A program made the translations under genes and the position numbers. Shown in pieces: positions 35,729-45,908 of a stretch of DNA of 64,000 bases. The stretch spans positions 2,462,943 through 2,526,942 of the forward strand of contig OY282442.1 in assembly GCA_958296115.1 (NCBI GenBank), in the 5' to 3' direction. Below the pieces are notes generated by a model that saw nothing but the letters and a program-made list of their open reading frames with translations, made no database searches and was not told the origin of the DNA. Position 1 is the first letter of the stretch, and each line of letters begins with the position of its first letter. The stretch comes from an uncultured Dehalococcoidia bacterium. GTDB taxonomy: Bacteria > Chloroflexota > Dehalococcoidia > Lucifugimonadales > CAJWER01.

Positions 35729-37779
35729 CGACCAACCGACTGGCGAACGAGACGAGCCCATACCTGCTCCAGCACGCCCACAATCCGGTGGACTGGTACC
35801 CCTGGGGCGGCGAGGCGTTCGACCGCGCCAAGGCCGAGAACAAGCCCATCCTGCTCAGCGTCGGCTACTCCGCCTGCCACTGGTGCCACGTCATGGAGCG
35901 CGAATCCTTCGAAAACCACGCCATAGCCAGCCTCATGAACGAAAGCTTCGTATGCGTCAAGGTCGACCGCGAGGAGCGGCCCGACGTGGACTCGATATAC
36001 ATGGGCGCGGTGCAGGCCATGACCGGCCAGGGCGGTTGGCCCATGACCGTCTTCCTCACCCCCGACGGCAAGCCATTCTACGGCGGAACCTACTTCCCCC
36101 CCGAAGACCGGGGCGGCCTGCCATCCTTCCCCCGCGTCCTCCAGGCAATCGCCTCGGCCTACCGCCAGAAACGCTCGGAAATAATCCTCACCACTGACAA
36201 GCTCCTCGCCCAGCTCCGCCACGCGGCAACGTCCGCGCGCGGTTTCGAGCCGCTTACCACCGATGTGCTGAACCGCGCCTTCTCACGCTTGGCAGGCCAG
36301 TTCGACGGCGAGCGCGGCGGCTTCGGCATCCAGCCCAAGTTCCCGCAGCCCATGACCTACGAACTCCTGCTGCGCCAACATCTCAGGACAGGCGACCCAG
36401 AAGCTCTGGAAATGGTAACGACCACCCTGGACCGCATGGCCATGGGCGGCATCTACGACCAGCTCCGAGGCGGCTTCCACCGCTACTCCACCGACGCCTT
36501 TTGGCTGGTCCCACACTTCGAGAAGATGCTGTACGACAACGCCCTCCTCGCAAGGCTCTACCTCCACGCCCACCAGGTAACCGACAACCCCCTGTACAGG
36601 CGCGTAGTCGAAGAGACCCTCGACTACGCGCTCGCCGAGATGACAGACCCCGCCGGGGGCTTCTATTCCGCGCAGGACGCCGACAGCGAGGGCGTCGAGG
36701 GCAAGTTCTTCGTATGGCGCCCCGAAGCCGTCATCGAGGCCCTAGGCAAGGACGACGCCGAAATCGTCAACCGATACTACGGCGTAACCATAGACGGCAA
36801 CTTCGAGGGCATGAGCATCCTCAACGTCAAGACACCCCCGGCCGAGTTCGCGGCCGCCGAGGGCATCAGCCAAGACCAGCTCGACTCCCTGCTCCGCCGA
36901 GCCCGCGCGCGCCTCCTGGAGGCCCGCAGCCGCCGCGTCCGCCCGGGCCTCGACGACAAGGTCCTCACCTCTTGGAACGCCCTCATGATCGCCGCATTCG
37001 CCGAAGCCGGGGCCGTCCTGGACCGCCCCCAATACACCGACGCCGCCGCAAAGGCCGCCGCGTTCATCCTGGACGCCCTGCGCCCCAACGGCAGGCTGCT
37101 GCGAACGTACAGGAACGGCCAGGCGAAGCTCAACGGATACCTCGAGGACTACGCTTTCCTGGCACATGCCCTGCTCGCCCTCCACGAGGCAACCTTCGAG
37201 GCCCGATGGCTGCGCGAGGCCATCGCGCTCGGCAATCAGATGGTCGAGCTCTTCTGGGACGACACCTCCGGCCAGTTCTACGACACCGGCGCAGACCACG
37301 AAGACCTGATAATCAGGCCGCGCGACACACAGGACAACGCCACGCCGTCAGGCAGCGCAATGGCCGCCGACCTGCTCCTCAGGCTCGCCGTCGTTACAGG
37401 CGACGGAGACCTAGAGCGCCGAGCCGTAACCTCCATCCGCTCCTCCATGACCCTAATGTCCCAATACCCAATGGGCGCCGGCCACTGGCTCTGCGCCCTC
37501 GACTTCTACCTCGCCCCCGTCAAGGAGATAGCCATAATCGGAAACCCGAACTCCCCCGACATCCAAGCCCTCGCCGGCCAAGTATTCAGCCGCTTCCTAC
37601 CCAACCGCGTCCTCCTGAGCGCGTCCCCAGCCCATGCCGACCCAGCCCTCGACACCCTACCCCTCCTCCAAGACCGCCCCCAGATCCACGACCGCCCCAC
37701 CGCATACGTATGCCGAAACTACGTCTGCAACCTCCCCGTCACCGACCCCCAAGCCCTCGCAAGCCAACTCGCGGACTGA
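35725..37779 (+). CDS. DUF255 thioredoxin-domain protein (YyaL/SPATA20-like)
   Basis: A 684-residue protein. The N-terminal thioredoxin-like domain ([28 protein letters not shown]; CxxC in [14 protein letters not shown] near residue 50; [26 protein letters not shown]) leads to an (alpha/alpha)6-barrel-like domain with [17 protein letters not shown] and [12 protein letters not shown]. Precise reaction unknown in the family. Its ATG overlaps the previous stop (ATGA), so translation is coupled to the candidate selenoprotein, suggesting linked redox roles. Confidence 0.93.
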   Translation: MTTNRLANETSPYLLQHAHNPVDWYPWGGEAFDRAKAENKPILLSVGYSACHWCHVMERESFENHAIASLMNESFVCVKVDREERPDVDSIYMGAVQAMTGQGGWPMTVFLTPDGKPFYGGTYFPPEDRGGLPSFPRVLQAIASAYRQKRSEIILTTDKLLAQLRHAATSARGFEPLTTDVLNRAFSRLAGQFDGERGGFGIQPKFPQPMTYELLLRQHLRTGDPEALEMVTTTLDRMAMGGIYDQLRGGFHRYSTDAFWLVPHFEKMLYDNALLARLYLHAHQVTDNPLYRRVVEETLDYALAEMTDPAGGFYSAQDADSEGVEGKFFVWRPEAVIEALGKDDAEIVNRYYGVTIDGNFEGMSILNVKTPPAEFAAAEGISQDQLDSLLRRARARLLEARSRRVRPGLDDKVLTSWNALMIAAFAEAGAVLDRPQYTDAAAKAAAFILDALRPNGRLLRTYRNGQAKLNGYLEDYAFLAHALLALHEATFEARWLREAIALGNQMVELFWDDTSGQFYDTGADHEDLIIRPRDTQDNATPSGSAMAADLLLRLAVVTGDGDLERRAVTSIRSSMTLMSQYPMGAGHWLCALDFYLAPVKEIAIIGNPNSPDIQALAGQVFSRFLPNRVLLSASPAHADPALDTLPLLQDRPQIHDRPTAYVCRNYVCNLPVTDPQALASQLAD

Positions 37780-37849
37780 GGTGGTATAATCACTGGAAAC
37801 CAATACGCGAAGGATACGCCGGAGGCTGGAACGGGAAGGTTGGCGCTTG

Positions 37850-37993
37850 TCACGGCGCGGTTCGAACCATGACATCTACCGGCATCCTCTCATTGAGATA
37901 GTAATACCCCTCCCACGTCACAGGACAGTCTCGATTGGGGTCGCTCGCGCTATTGCAATAGCGGCAGGATGGATGGGCTAGTACTCCGTCCAC
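37850..37993 (-). CDS. Possible 47-residue Cys-containing small protein
   Basis: A minus-strand frame from GTG 37993 to TGA 37850: MDGVLAHPSCRYCNSASDP followed by NRDCPVTWEGYYYLNERMPV and a short tail. The CxxC plus third Cys hint at a metal site. The first few codons come from a family D repeat, so the gene may be a remnant fused to a repeat. Low confidence. Confidence 0.3.
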   Translation of the reverse strand: MDGVLAHPSCRYCNSASDPNRDCPVTWEGYYYLNERMPVDVMVRTAP

Positions 37994-38053
37994 TTCAATA
38001 TGACGGGCAGGCAGCCCCGCCTTATCCCCTCTCCCTTGGGTGAGGGTGTGCTA
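37981..38053. repeat. Composite dispersed repeat (families D and A)
   Basis: Family D (TACTCCGTCCACTTCAATAT then GACGGGCAGGCAGCCCCGCC) joined to a family A palindrome. Related composites: 51945-52034, 60040-60110, 61312-61398, and a fragment at 8549-8566. Confidence 0.7.
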
Positions 38054-38064
38054 GGAGAAGGTAC

Positions 38065-38403
38065 ATGACCATATACCCGGCGTTGGTCGATGGCGAGGAA
38101 GGAGCCTATGGAGTGGTCTTCCCTGACCTCCCCGGTTGCGTGGCAATGGGTCATACCATGGACGAAGCCCTTGCCCACGCAGAGGCCGCGCTGCTGGACT
38201 ACGTGCGCGAAATGGAGAAGAGCGGCTGGCCCGTAGCGCCCCCAAGCCCATCCGAAGACATAGAAGCGCCTTCAGACGCTGCGCTGGTCTCCGTACCCCT
38301 GGCCCGCATCCCGATCCCCAGCGATAGGCCAAGCCCATCCGCATCTCCCCATCCCGCCCCTACAGCCCGAACGCCGCGTTCACCTCACGCTGATAGCCGT
38401 TGA
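38065..38403 (+). pseudogene. HicB-family antitoxin with altered C terminus
   Basis: Residues 1-80 match HicB antitoxins (MTIYPALVDGEEGAYGVVFPDLPGCVAMGHTMDEALAHAEAALLDYV). After LVSVPLARI the sequence turns into low-complexity Pro/Ser/Arg residues instead of the DNA-binding ribbon-helix-helix or HTH tail. No hicA is adjacent. Probably a truncated gene whose frame runs into the convergent oxidoreductase. GGAGAAGG ribosome site upstream. Confidence 0.65.
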
Positions 38404-39632
38404 CGCGGTCCGCCGCCACATCCGCGAACGATACCGGCTCCCCCGCCGCGCCCGACTCCAGAAACGCATACGTCAGCGCAACCGCGTCCAGCCCAACCTG
38501 CCCCGTAACCTCGGGCTCCCGACCCGTCCGGATCGCCTCCGCGAAGTCCTCCAGCTCCAGCGCGATAAGCTTCGCGTCCGCCTCCCGAAACCCCAGCTCA
38601 TACGACGACATCCGCCGCGCCCCATCGAACGCCCGCGACGTCATATCGTCCAGCTCGAAGTCCGGAACCAGCCCCAGCGTCTCCCCCTCGCTCAACGCCT
38701 CCTCGCCGTCAATCAGCGTAATTGCCGACGGACGCCCCGAACGGCTGCCCCCTAGCCTCATAGAACCATCGTCGCAGTAGATTATCCCAGCCCCCATGCC
38801 CTCCCCCGGCGCGGCTATCGTGCTCAGGAAGCTCGCCATCGCCCCAGACTCGAACCGCACTACCCCAGACGCCATGTCCTCCGACGTGCATTCCACCACG
38901 CCCGCCCTCTCGACCTCCAGCGGCTCCCGGTGCCCGTAGAACGCCCGCATCTCCTCCCCCTCCGGCCCGCGCGCTCGCCGCGTCTTCTCCCACAAGTGCG
39001 TCTCCGCGTACACCCGCTCCACAGGCCCCATGAAGTACAACAGCAGGTCCGCGTTGTGAACCGCGTAGTCCAGCATGTACCCCCCCCGCCGTCTTCTGGT
39101 GACGCCACGCCGTCCCGTGAGGCATCATCCGCGTGCCGCGCGCGGCCATGTCCACGAACAGCCGACGCCCCCCCAGCGACCCAGAGTCCAATATCGCCTT
39201 GTTCAGCCGATTCAGAGGGTCCCGCCGATAGTTCTCGGACACCGACAGCGTTACACCGCCGCGCTCCGCCGACTCCATCATCATCATGCACGCCCGCACC
39301 GTTACCCCCATCGGCTTCTCCGTGGCCACGTGTACGCCCGCCTCGGCCGCCTTCATCGCAACCGTATGATGCTGACCCGCCGCCGTCACGATGTCCACCG
39401 CGTCCAACCCAGGCTCGCCCGCCAGCAGCTCGTCGAAGCTCGTATAGACGCGGGGCCGCTTCCCCAACAGGCGCTCGGCCTCGCTTGCCACGTGCTCCGC
39501 CGCCGACTCGCTCACGTCGCACACCGCAACATAATCGAACGTCCCGTACACCCACCGCGACTCCGCCTGCCCGTGAAGATGCCGAAGCCCCATGCCCCCG
39601 CATCCCACCTGCGCGATACTGATGTCCGGCAT
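38360..39632 (-). pseudogene. Gfo/Idh/MocA oxidoreductase broken by a frameshift
   Basis: The 5' part from ATG 39632 encodes the NAD(P)-binding fold (MPDISIAQVGCGGMGLRHL, VATEKPMGVTVRACMMMMES) through HQKTAGG; the 3' part continues in another frame with MLDYAVHNADLLLYFMGPVE to the end, the usual C-terminal domain. The break coincides with a run of eight Cs (39080-39087; G on coding strand); seven would restore one ~424-residue protein. Probably a sugar/inositol-type dehydrogenase acting with the neighbouring enolase-superfamily enzyme. A sequencing slip, switch or recent mutation are all possible. Confidence 0.85.
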
Positions 39633-39654
39633 ATCCGCCTCCCTATGCGCCGGC

Positions 39655-40767
39655 CTACCGAAAACCCACCGAGCCGTCTTCCCGAAGCGCCGTCCCGACG
39701 CCCCGCGGCTCGTACGGATGCCTGCTCGCCGCCTCCGCGTCGAACTCCACCCCAAGACCCGGCGCGTCCGGCAACGCGATGTAGCCGTCCTCCACCGCCA
39801 ACGGATTCCGCACAATGTCGTCCCGCGCGTCGCGCCTGTACTCCAAAACCAGGAAATTCGGGATGGCCGCGGCAAGCTGCGCGTGAATCGCCGTCATCAC
39901 GGGCCCCCATGCGTTGTGCGGCGAAACCGTCGCGTGGTACGCCTCCGCCAGACCCGCCGTCTTCTTGCACTGCGTCAACCCCCCGTGCAGCCCCGCGTCC
40001 AGCTTCAGGTCGCGCGCCGCCCCGCGCGCCAAGACCTCCCGAAACTCGTATATCGTGTGAAGCCGCTCCCCGGTAGCCACCGGAATCGGCGTCCGGGCAG
40101 CCACCTCCGCCATGGAATCCACGCTGTCAGGCGGTATCGGATCCTCCACCAGCAGCAGGTCGAACTCCGTCAGCTTCCCCAACAACGCGATCGCCTCCGC
40201 AGGCCCAAGCTTCCGATGAACCTCCATCACGATGTCCACGTCACGACCCACCGACTCCCGCACAGCCCCCACGCGGTCCACCACCTCGTCCACCAGCCGA
40301 GGCAGGCTCCACCTCGGATAATCGCCCGGAAACGGGTCGATCTTCACCGCCGTATGCCCCTCCCTCGCCGCCTGCGCCGACAGCTCCGCCGCCCGGTCGC
40401 GGTCGCCGTCCATGCACAGCGCGCACATCCGTATCTTGCTCCGATGCGCCCCGCCCATCAGCGCATGCGCCGGCGCGCCGTAATGCTTCCCCGCTATGTC
40501 CCACAACGCCGTATCCACCGCGCTCAACGCCGCGTACACCGCCGACGACCTGAAGCTAGTCGAGCGGTTCAGGTACTGGTAATGATAATCTATCGTCAGC
40601 GGATCCTTCCCTACCAGATACGGCTCAAAGCTCAACAGCGCCTGCTCGCTCGCCAACGGCTGCCCCCAAAACGTCCCCTGCCCAACCCCCGCTATCCCCG
40701 AATCCGTCGTAACCTCCGCCAGCAGCCAATCCTGCGCCAAGTACGTCTTCACGCCCTCTATCTTCAT
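39655..40767 (-). CDS. Mandelate racemase/muconate lactonising enzyme family protein
   Basis: A 370-residue enolase-superfamily enzyme, likely a sugar-acid dehydratase. The N-terminal capping domain begins MKIEGVKTYLAQDWLLAEVTTDSG. The barrel shows AVDTALWDIAGK, HTAVKIDPF (the Lys region), DIVMEVHRKL and LLLVEDPIPP (metal ligands Asp/Glu), ATGERLH and a catalytic-type His in VSPHNAWGP. Start ATG 40767 has GGGAGG upstream; the longer frame to 40809 has none. 22 bases upstream of the frameshifted oxidoreductase on the same strand, a pairing typical of sugar-acid catabolism. Confidence 0.88.
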   Translation of the reverse strand: MKIEGVKTYLAQDWLLAEVTTDSGIAGVGQGTFWGQPLASEQALLSFEPYLVGKDPLTIDYHYQYLNRSTSFRSSAVYAALSAVDTALWDIAGKHYGAPAHALMGGAHRSKIRMCALCMDGDRDRAAELSAQAAREGHTAVKIDPFPGDYPRWSLPRLVDEVVDRVGAVRESVGRDVDIVMEVHRKLGPAEAIALLGKLTEFDLLLVEDPIPPDSVDSMAEVAARTPIPVATGERLHTIYEFREVLARGAARDLKLDAGLHGGLTQCKKTAGLAEAYHATVSPHNAWGPVMTAIHAQLAAAIPNFLVLEYRRDARDDIVRNPLAVEDGYIALPDAPGLGVEFDAEAASRHPYEPRGVGTALREDGSVGFR

Positions 40768-40917
40768 CCTGCTTCCCTCCCCATAACCATAGCTCGCCGA
40801 CAAGCGCAATCATAACCCAAGCCGCCCCCAGACGCACCCCAGCGCGCTCCCTTCTCCCGACGCGGCTGCAGAACGCAAGTAGCCCATCTACCATGTCATG
40901 CGAATGTCCCCGTCTCA

Positions 40918-40955
40918 TCCCCTCTCCCTCGACGGGAGAGGGCTAGGGTGAGGGT
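40918..40955. repeat. Dispersed palindromic repeat, family A
   Basis: CCCTCTCCC, TCGAC, GGGAGAGGG, then CTAGGGTGAGGG. Intergenic between divergent genes. Confidence 0.75.
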
Positions 40956-40975
40956 GATTCAGAACCCCAAACCCC

Positions 40976-41332
40976 ATGGGAACCTTCAACGTACAGATAG
41001 CCATCGGCGACCAGCGTAGAGAGCGCTGGACTCCCCTCGACGCAATGGTAGATACCGGCGCGTCCATATCCTCCGCCCCAGCGTCCATCCTCCGCGAGCT
41101 CGGCGTAAAGCCCCTCTTGAAGCAGAGCTTCAAGTTCGGCCAGGGCGAAGTGAGACGCATGGACGTCGGTCAGACCTGGATGCGAGTCGAAGGCCGCGAG
41201 GTCATAACCCTCGTCCTCTTCAACGAAGAAGGCTCGTCCCCGCTCCTCGGAGCCCTGGCCCTCGAAGGCGTATTCATGGGCGTCGACCCCCTCGCCAAGC
41301 GCCTCGTCCCCATGAACGGCCTAATGATGTAG
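40976..41332 (+). CDS. Retropepsin-like aspartic protease-family protein
   Basis: A 118-residue clan AA single-domain protein. The active-site-like motif MVDTGASISSAPASIL is at about residues 24-39 and LLGALALEGVFMGVDP at 88-104 matches the hydrophobic-hydrophobic-Gly signature near the end of retropepsins. Would act as a dimer. Small bacterial members are common near toxin-antitoxin genes, role unknown. No signal peptide. Confidence 0.8.
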   Translation: MGTFNVQIAIGDQRRERWTPLDAMVDTGASISSAPASILRELGVKPLLKQSFKFGQGEVRRMDVGQTWMRVEGREVITLVLFNEEGSSPLLGALALEGVFMGVDPLAKRLVPMNGLMM

Positions 41333-41364
41333 CCCCGCGCGGATAGCCCTAGCGCCAGCCAGCC

Positions 41365-42228
41365 TCAACCCCTCCGCGCCGCCAGCTCCCCCACCGTCGC
41401 CCCCAGCGCGTCCGCCACGCGCTCCAGAGTCTCCAACGACGGCGCGTGCCTCCCATTCTCGAGCCGGCTCAGGTTGGGCCGCTTCATCCCCGAAAGCTCC
41501 GCCAATCGCGTAACCGAAAAGCCGCGCCGCTCCCGAAGGCCGCGTATCCGCCCCCCAATCACCCCGGCGCGCCCTCCCTCATCCTCGCCATCCCCCCTGC
41601 CCTTGTAATACTCGTACCCCGGCTCGCAATGGTGGAGTACCGCGTCCCACGGAACCTCTACCACGTTCCCCGAACGCTGCCTAACCTCGAAATGCCGCCG
41701 CCCCTCGCCAATCCGCCAGCCCTCCACCCCCGTCGAGTCCGTCCCCGCCGCGTCATCCAAGCCGAGCGCATAAACCTTGCCGTCCTCCAGCCCAACGATG
41801 AAGCTGCGCGCCCCCTCGACATACTCCACCCTCTCGATCCGCCTGCTCGCCTCGGAGTCCAGCCGCTTCTCGAGATACGACGCGACGCTGCTCACAGCGC
41901 CCGCGCCTCGCTCGAAGAAGGCGCAGGCGCGCGGCGGCTCTCCTAGGAACCACACGTCACCCGGCTCCGAGAGCAAGAACAGCCACGACTTCTCACGGGC
42001 CGACGAGTCCAGAAGCAGCGGCGCAGGCCATATGCCTACGTCATCCACCTTCGTATCCAGAATATAGACCTGCGAATCTTCTCTGATGACGTCGCCCAGA
42101 CGCTGCCTCACCTCCACCTCGGCGCAGCCAAGCCCCCCCGCAAAGTCGTCTGCGAGCTCGCGCGAAGCCGTTATGACGCACGCCGATATTGGATACACGG
42201 CATTCTCTGTTTTCATCTCATCCTCCAT
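41365..42228 (-). CDS. DUF2442-like protein with C-terminal XRE helix-turn-helix
   Basis: A 287-residue, three-part protein. Residues 1-125 are an unrecognised alpha/beta domain. Residues about 130-205 (IERVEYVEGARSFIVGLEDGKVYALGL to EVPWDAVLHHCEPGYEYYKG) resemble DUF2442. Residues about 225-287 are an XRE HTH (GGRIRGLRERRGFSVTRLAELSGMKRPNLSRLENGRHAPSLETLERVADALGA). Lies six bases from the upstream DUF4160 gene; DUF4160/DUF2442 pairs are proposed toxin-antitoxin modules, so this is the likely antitoxin and autoregulator. Confidence 0.8.
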   Translation of the reverse strand: MEDEMKTENAVYPISACVITASRELADDFAGGLGCAEVEVRQRLGDVIREDSQVYILDTKVDDVGIWPAPLLLDSSAREKSWLFLLSEPGDVWFLGEPPRACAFFERGAGAVSSVASYLEKRLDSEASRRIERVEYVEGARSFIVGLEDGKVYALGLDDAAGTDSTGVEGWRIGEGRRHFEVRQRSGNVVEVPWDAVLHHCEPGYEYYKGRGDGEDEGGRAGVIGGRIRGLRERRGFSVTRLAELSGMKRPNLSRLENGRHAPSLETLERVADALGATVGELAARRG

Positions 42229-42234
42229 GTGGCC

Positions 42235-42429
42235 CTACTCCAACAGGTAGCCAAGTTCCCGCAGCGCGGCCCGAAGCCGACGCCCAACCTCAAAATCGTC
42301 CATAGGGCGCTGGTTTTCGATGTCCCAGCGGCCTATCTCTCTCTCACCCATGTAAATATGCACGTGAAGCGGAGCGTGGTCGCCCTTGTAGCTGATGAAT
42401 ATGTAACCCCCAGCCCGTTTCTTGCCCAC
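42235..42429 (-). CDS. DUF4160 protein, putative toxin partner
   Basis: A 64-residue protein: GYIFISYKGDHAPLHVHIYMGEREIGRWDIENQRPM is the DUF4160 signature (conserved H-x-H). Directly upstream of the DUF2442-XRE gene. Toxin activity is inferred from family pairing. Confidence 0.82.
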   Translation of the reverse strand: MGKKRAGGYIFISYKGDHAPLHVHIYMGEREIGRWDIENQRPMDDFEVGRRLRAALRELGYLLE

Positions 42430-42485
42430 TATTCTACCGTATCACACTTGATACGCCGCCGCAAGACCCATCAGCCCGCTCCCCC

Positions 42486-42836
42486 CTACAGCTTAACCCG
42501 GTTCGTCTCAGGCTGCCACGCCTGGATAACCTCCGTCTCCAGCGCGTCCGTCTCCTCCGCGCTCTCCGTGTACGCCGCCGAAAACATCGCCATATCCCGA
42601 AACACCCGCAACAACCGGCGCAGATCCGGGTTCGTCTCCCGCGACAGGTGGTCCAGCAACCGCCGCCGCACGCACCTCTCCGACTTCCCAACATATATGC
42701 ACTCGTACCAATCCTCCAACGGCAGCCACAGCGCGTACACCCCAGCCCGATCCGCCTCCACCCTCTGAACCTCCTCCCGCGTGAACGGCCGACGGTCCCG
42801 CCCCAACAAATACTTCAACCCAAACGCCGTAGTCAT
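42486..42836 (-). CDS. GIY-YIG nuclease-family protein
   Basis: A 116-residue single-domain protein. AGVYALWLP and ECIYVGKSERCVRRRLLDHLS match the GIY...YIG core with the downstream Arg; the C-terminal Glu is in TEVIQAWQPETN. Probably metal-dependent endonuclease fold of UvrC/Slx1 type. It follows the DUF1156 methylase by 27 bases on the same strand, so may be co-transcribed with it. Confidence 0.82.
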   Translation of the reverse strand: MTTAFGLKYLLGRDRRPFTREEVQRVEADRAGVYALWLPLEDWYECIYVGKSERCVRRRLLDHLSRETNPDLRRLLRVFRDMAMFSAAYTESAEETDALETEVIQAWQPETNRVKL

Positions 42837-42863
42837 AGCGCCCCCTCTCTCACTCCTACACCA

Positions 42864-45680
42864 TCACAGCCTGCCCTGCTCCGGACTTTGCATTGCCTTG
42901 TCTATATCCCCCCATCCCGTCACCAGCGCATTGAACGCCACCGCGTTCCGCGAATCACCCCGCCCGTCATAATGGTTGTACAATATCCGCGCCAGCCGCT
43001 CCACCGAATCAACACTCCCCCCCGAATCCCGCATCATCCGCCCCGCCTCCGCCGCGCCCTTGACGCCGCCCCTGTCATCCCCCACCTGCATCTGCCACAT
43101 CATCCTCATGCAGCCCTCCCACGCCGTCATCTCCCCCCGCGGCCATGCCCGCTCACCGTCATACGCATCCAGCCCCAGCAGCCGAACCTTGCCCTCGTCC
43201 GCCTCCAGCACACCCTCATTGTCCCGCAACCCCTCCACCGACACGTTCCGCGCCTTCGCCAGCGTCTCCGCCGACCCATACTCCCCGTCCGCGTACCCGT
43301 GCTGACGCAGCCAGTCCACGCAGAAACGGCTCGCCCCGTCCAGCTCCCCCGTCTCCCTACGGTCGTACTCTGCGATTGCCCGGTTGATTGCCGACAGCGC
43401 GTCCCGCACCGTTACAGGCTCCCCGCTCAATGTCGAAACCCGCTTGTACCGCGAATACACCTCCATCCCCGGCCCAATCGCCGCCTGCGCCAGATCCGTA
43501 GGCGCGATATGGCCCGCCGTCAGCTTGTCCAGCGCGTCAGGCATCTCCTTGCCCAATGTGTCCAGGAACTCCCGCCGCGTCGCAACTGGCGCGTCATCGC
43601 CGCGCGGACGACACACCAACACGACGGACGATGCGAGGGCGTTGGAGCCAATCTGTCGACTCCGACCTGGCCGCTCAGTGCGCATCGGCCATGTACTGAT
43701 TACTTGGAAGCCTGCGCTCACCAACGCGGTCAGCATCGTCTCCCATCCGGTTGATGCCCTACCAGCATGTTCATCCTCCTGTTGCTTGTAGGCGTAGAAG
43801 ATGGACGATGGAAATTCGGGCGAGCAATGACTCCGTATCAGTTTCAGAGTCTGGTCCAGCAGATTTTCGAATCGCTGTCTGGGTGTCTTAAACCGAAATG
43901 GTGTGGCGACCATTTCTTCATCCTTGGGAGTCGCCATACCTGTGAACAATTCAGGATGAATCTGGCGTAGCAGCGGGCGGAGCCATACGTAAAAGAAATC
44001 AGACAGGTCGGCGTAGCCAATGTTGGCATAGTAGGGCGGGTCAGTAACGACAACCGGCCCTGTGCCAACATGGGTCGTGGTAGAGGCATTTGCTTGGTAT
44101 GCCTCGCTGTCGTTGACATCGGGAGGCAGGTGTTCAACTACTTTGGCAACCCACTCGATCTGGGCCATCCAGTTCTGCGTCGCTGTACAGAATGGGTTTG
44201 ATTCAGCGAAATCCCATAGTATTGAAATAGTCTGCATCGCGAAAACGCCGGCGACAAAGTCGCCGGCGTTTTGCCATCTCGCAAAACTAGAACAACTATT
44301 CGACATCCTTCCAACCGCAAGGCCAAGATAGGTACACACCGCATCGGCATAATCTGCTGACGCTCCATGTTCTAACATCAAAGACCGGACTTTATATATT
44401 GACTCACTGAATGTTGCGAGCGCAGCAATCTGGCGTTCAGAGAAAAGATTGTGCCAATGAGTGAATCCGTAAGTCTGTACACCGAAGCCTAAAGCCTTCT
44501 CTGGCAATCTGCCCGCAGGCCGCCACTCTGGCTCTGCGCTCTGCGCAATCCGGACGTGCTCATCCGTAGGCGACAGGAACACACGCCGACGATCCCCCTC
44601 CGCAACTATCGCCGTCATCCGCTCCCCCATCTTCCCAGCCTTCGACTGCTCCCGAACGTAAGACAGCGGAGACGTCGTGCCGCACGCAACGCACGTAGCC
44701 CCGTGCCGATTCACAGTGCCCTCCTTGGGTACGCCCTCCTCACGCCCCTGCACCTCGAACGACACCCTGCCATCCTTCACAACCGGCCGAGTCCAATGCT
44801 TGTTATTAGGCTTCTTCGACAGCTGGAACGTCCGCATCAGCGGCATGGCAATGCCGCACGCCGGGTTTGGACACGGCACAGTCCGCGCCCACAGCCACGC
44901 TATCACCGTCAACGGCTTCCCGTTCTCGTCAATCACTGGCGGATACAGATGCCCTATCCGCCTGTGCGCCTCCTCACGCATCCAACGCCCGTAATGCCGA
45001 ATATCCTCAGCCAGTCCAGACGCCCCCCGCCACTGCGCGCTCCCATCCATCCTGCCAACCCTCGAATCCCGCGAATCCTGGCTCTGACTGACAGGCGGAC
45101 GACCCGCGAACCTCGGAGGCAGCTCTATCAACGCCTTCGTAATCAGTACCGCCACCGGGTTCAGGTCCGACCCCACCGCCCGCAGCCCAAGCCGCTGAGC
45201 CTCCAACGGTATCGAGCCGCCACCGCAGAACGGGTCGTATATCGGCAGAGCCTTGTCCCCCAAGTACCGCAGAACCTCCGCCGGGTCGTCCCGCCCCTCC
45301 GCTATCGCGTCGAGCATCCCCGCGTCGCCGCGAGACCTCGCAACCGACCGCGCTACCTCCCGCCGAGCCTCCGCCAGCATCCCCTCGTCGCTGCTGTTAT
45401 CCCACACCACCAGCCGACTGATGATGTCGTGCAGCCGCTCACGCTCCGCATCCTGCGCCTCGACCGTCGGAAACTCGCCCGCGCACGACGACGGGTCATC
45501 CACCAGGCTTGCGAATATCACCGCCCGGCACGCCGCAAGCGGACGCCGAGCCCACCACAGGTGCAGCGTCGAAGGATGCCCGTGCCGAATGGACTTCTCC
45601 CGCGCCGACTCGCGGTTGATGACGTCCAGCGGCAAATCCACCTCTATCAGCTTCCGCCGATACCCCCCGCCAATCCCCAA
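42864..45680 (-). CDS. DUF1156 adenine-specific DNA methylase with zinc ribbon
   Basis: A 938-residue protein of the COG1743 type. The N terminus RRKLIEVDLPLDVINRESAREKSIRHGHPSTLHLWWARRPLAACRAVIFASL is the DUF1156 signature. YDPFCGGGSIPLEAQRLG (SAM-binding motif I) is near residue 150, a zinc-ribbon pair CPNPACG...CVACG at about 265-340, and catalytic TDPPYYANIGYADLSDFFYVWL at about 560. Start TTG 45680 follows GGAGGGTGA. A family C repeat fragment (45061-45090) is embedded in frame. In predicted defence clusters such methylases co-occur with DUF499 ATPases, as at 47954-51373. Confidence 0.9.
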   Translation of the reverse strand: MGIGGGYRRKLIEVDLPLDVINRESAREKSIRHGHPSTLHLWWARRPLAACRAVIFASLVDDPSSCAGEFPTVEAQDAERERLHDIISRLVVWDNSSDEGMLAEARREVARSVARSRGDAGMLDAIAEGRDDPAEVLRYLGDKALPIYDPFCGGGSIPLEAQRLGLRAVGSDLNPVAVLITKALIELPPRFAGRPPVSQSQDSRDSRVGRMDGSAQWRGASGLAEDIRHYGRWMREEAHRRIGHLYPPVIDENGKPLTVIAWLWARTVPCPNPACGIAMPLMRTFQLSKKPNNKHWTRPVVKDGRVSFEVQGREEGVPKEGTVNRHGATCVACGTTSPLSYVREQSKAGKMGERMTAIVAEGDRRRVFLSPTDEHVRIAQSAEPEWRPAGRLPEKALGFGVQTYGFTHWHNLFSERQIAALATFSESIYKVRSLMLEHGASADYADAVCTYLGLAVGRMSNSCSSFARWQNAGDFVAGVFAMQTISILWDFAESNPFCTATQNWMAQIEWVAKVVEHLPPDVNDSEAYQANASTTTHVGTGPVVVTDPPYYANIGYADLSDFFYVWLRPLLRQIHPELFTGMATPKDEEMVATPFRFKTPRQRFENLLDQTLKLIRSHCSPEFPSSIFYAYKQQEDEHAGRASTGWETMLTALVSAGFQVISTWPMRTERPGRSRQIGSNALASSVVLVCRPRGDDAPVATRREFLDTLGKEMPDALDKLTAGHIAPTDLAQAAIGPGMEVYSRYKRVSTLSGEPVTVRDALSAINRAIAEYDRRETGELDGASRFCVDWLRQHGYADGEYGSAETLAKARNVSVEGLRDNEGVLEADEGKVRLLGLDAYDGERAWPRGEMTAWEGCMRMMWQMQVGDDRGGVKGAAEAGRMMRDSGGSVDSVERLARILYNHYDGRGDSRNAVAFNALVTGWGDIDKAMQSPEQGRL
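45061..45090. repeat. Family C repeat inside the DUF1156 methylase gene
   Basis: TCGAATCCCGCGAATCCTGG, matching the intergenic family C repeats (for example 17231-17254 and 58833-58860). In the protein it encodes the QSQDSRDSRVGRM stretch, between conserved regions. Confidence 0.6.
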
Positions 45681-45766
45681 GTTCTCACCCTCCACCCAAA
45701 ACAAACCTGCCAACAAACCGCCCAACATCCTACCACACCCCCACCCCCGCCAAGCGCCCCCATCCT

Positions 45767-45895
45767 AGGAGCGCAAGCGTCCCGCCCGCAAGATCGCCCC
45801 GCTCTTATCCCCTCTCCCTCAACGGAAGAAGGGCTAGGGTGAGGGTAACTCCCCCGCTCTGTCCCCTCTCCCTCGACGGGAGAGGGTTAGGGTGA
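45767..45895. repeat. Dispersed repeats, families B and A
   Basis: Family B at 45767-45790 and two family A palindromes at about 45808-45845 and 45862-45895, upstream of the small-RNA array. Confidence 0.7.
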
Positions 45896-45908
45896 CTCAG
45901 GAAGTATG

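Noticed and set aside
35158-37901. Two long Arg/Pro-rich plus-strand ORFs overlapping the selenoprotein and DUF255 genes
   Set aside because: Shadow frames with composition bias and no domains.
37978-38178. 66-codon minus-strand ORF over the repeat and hicB start
   Set aside because: Made of repeat and antisense hicB sequence.
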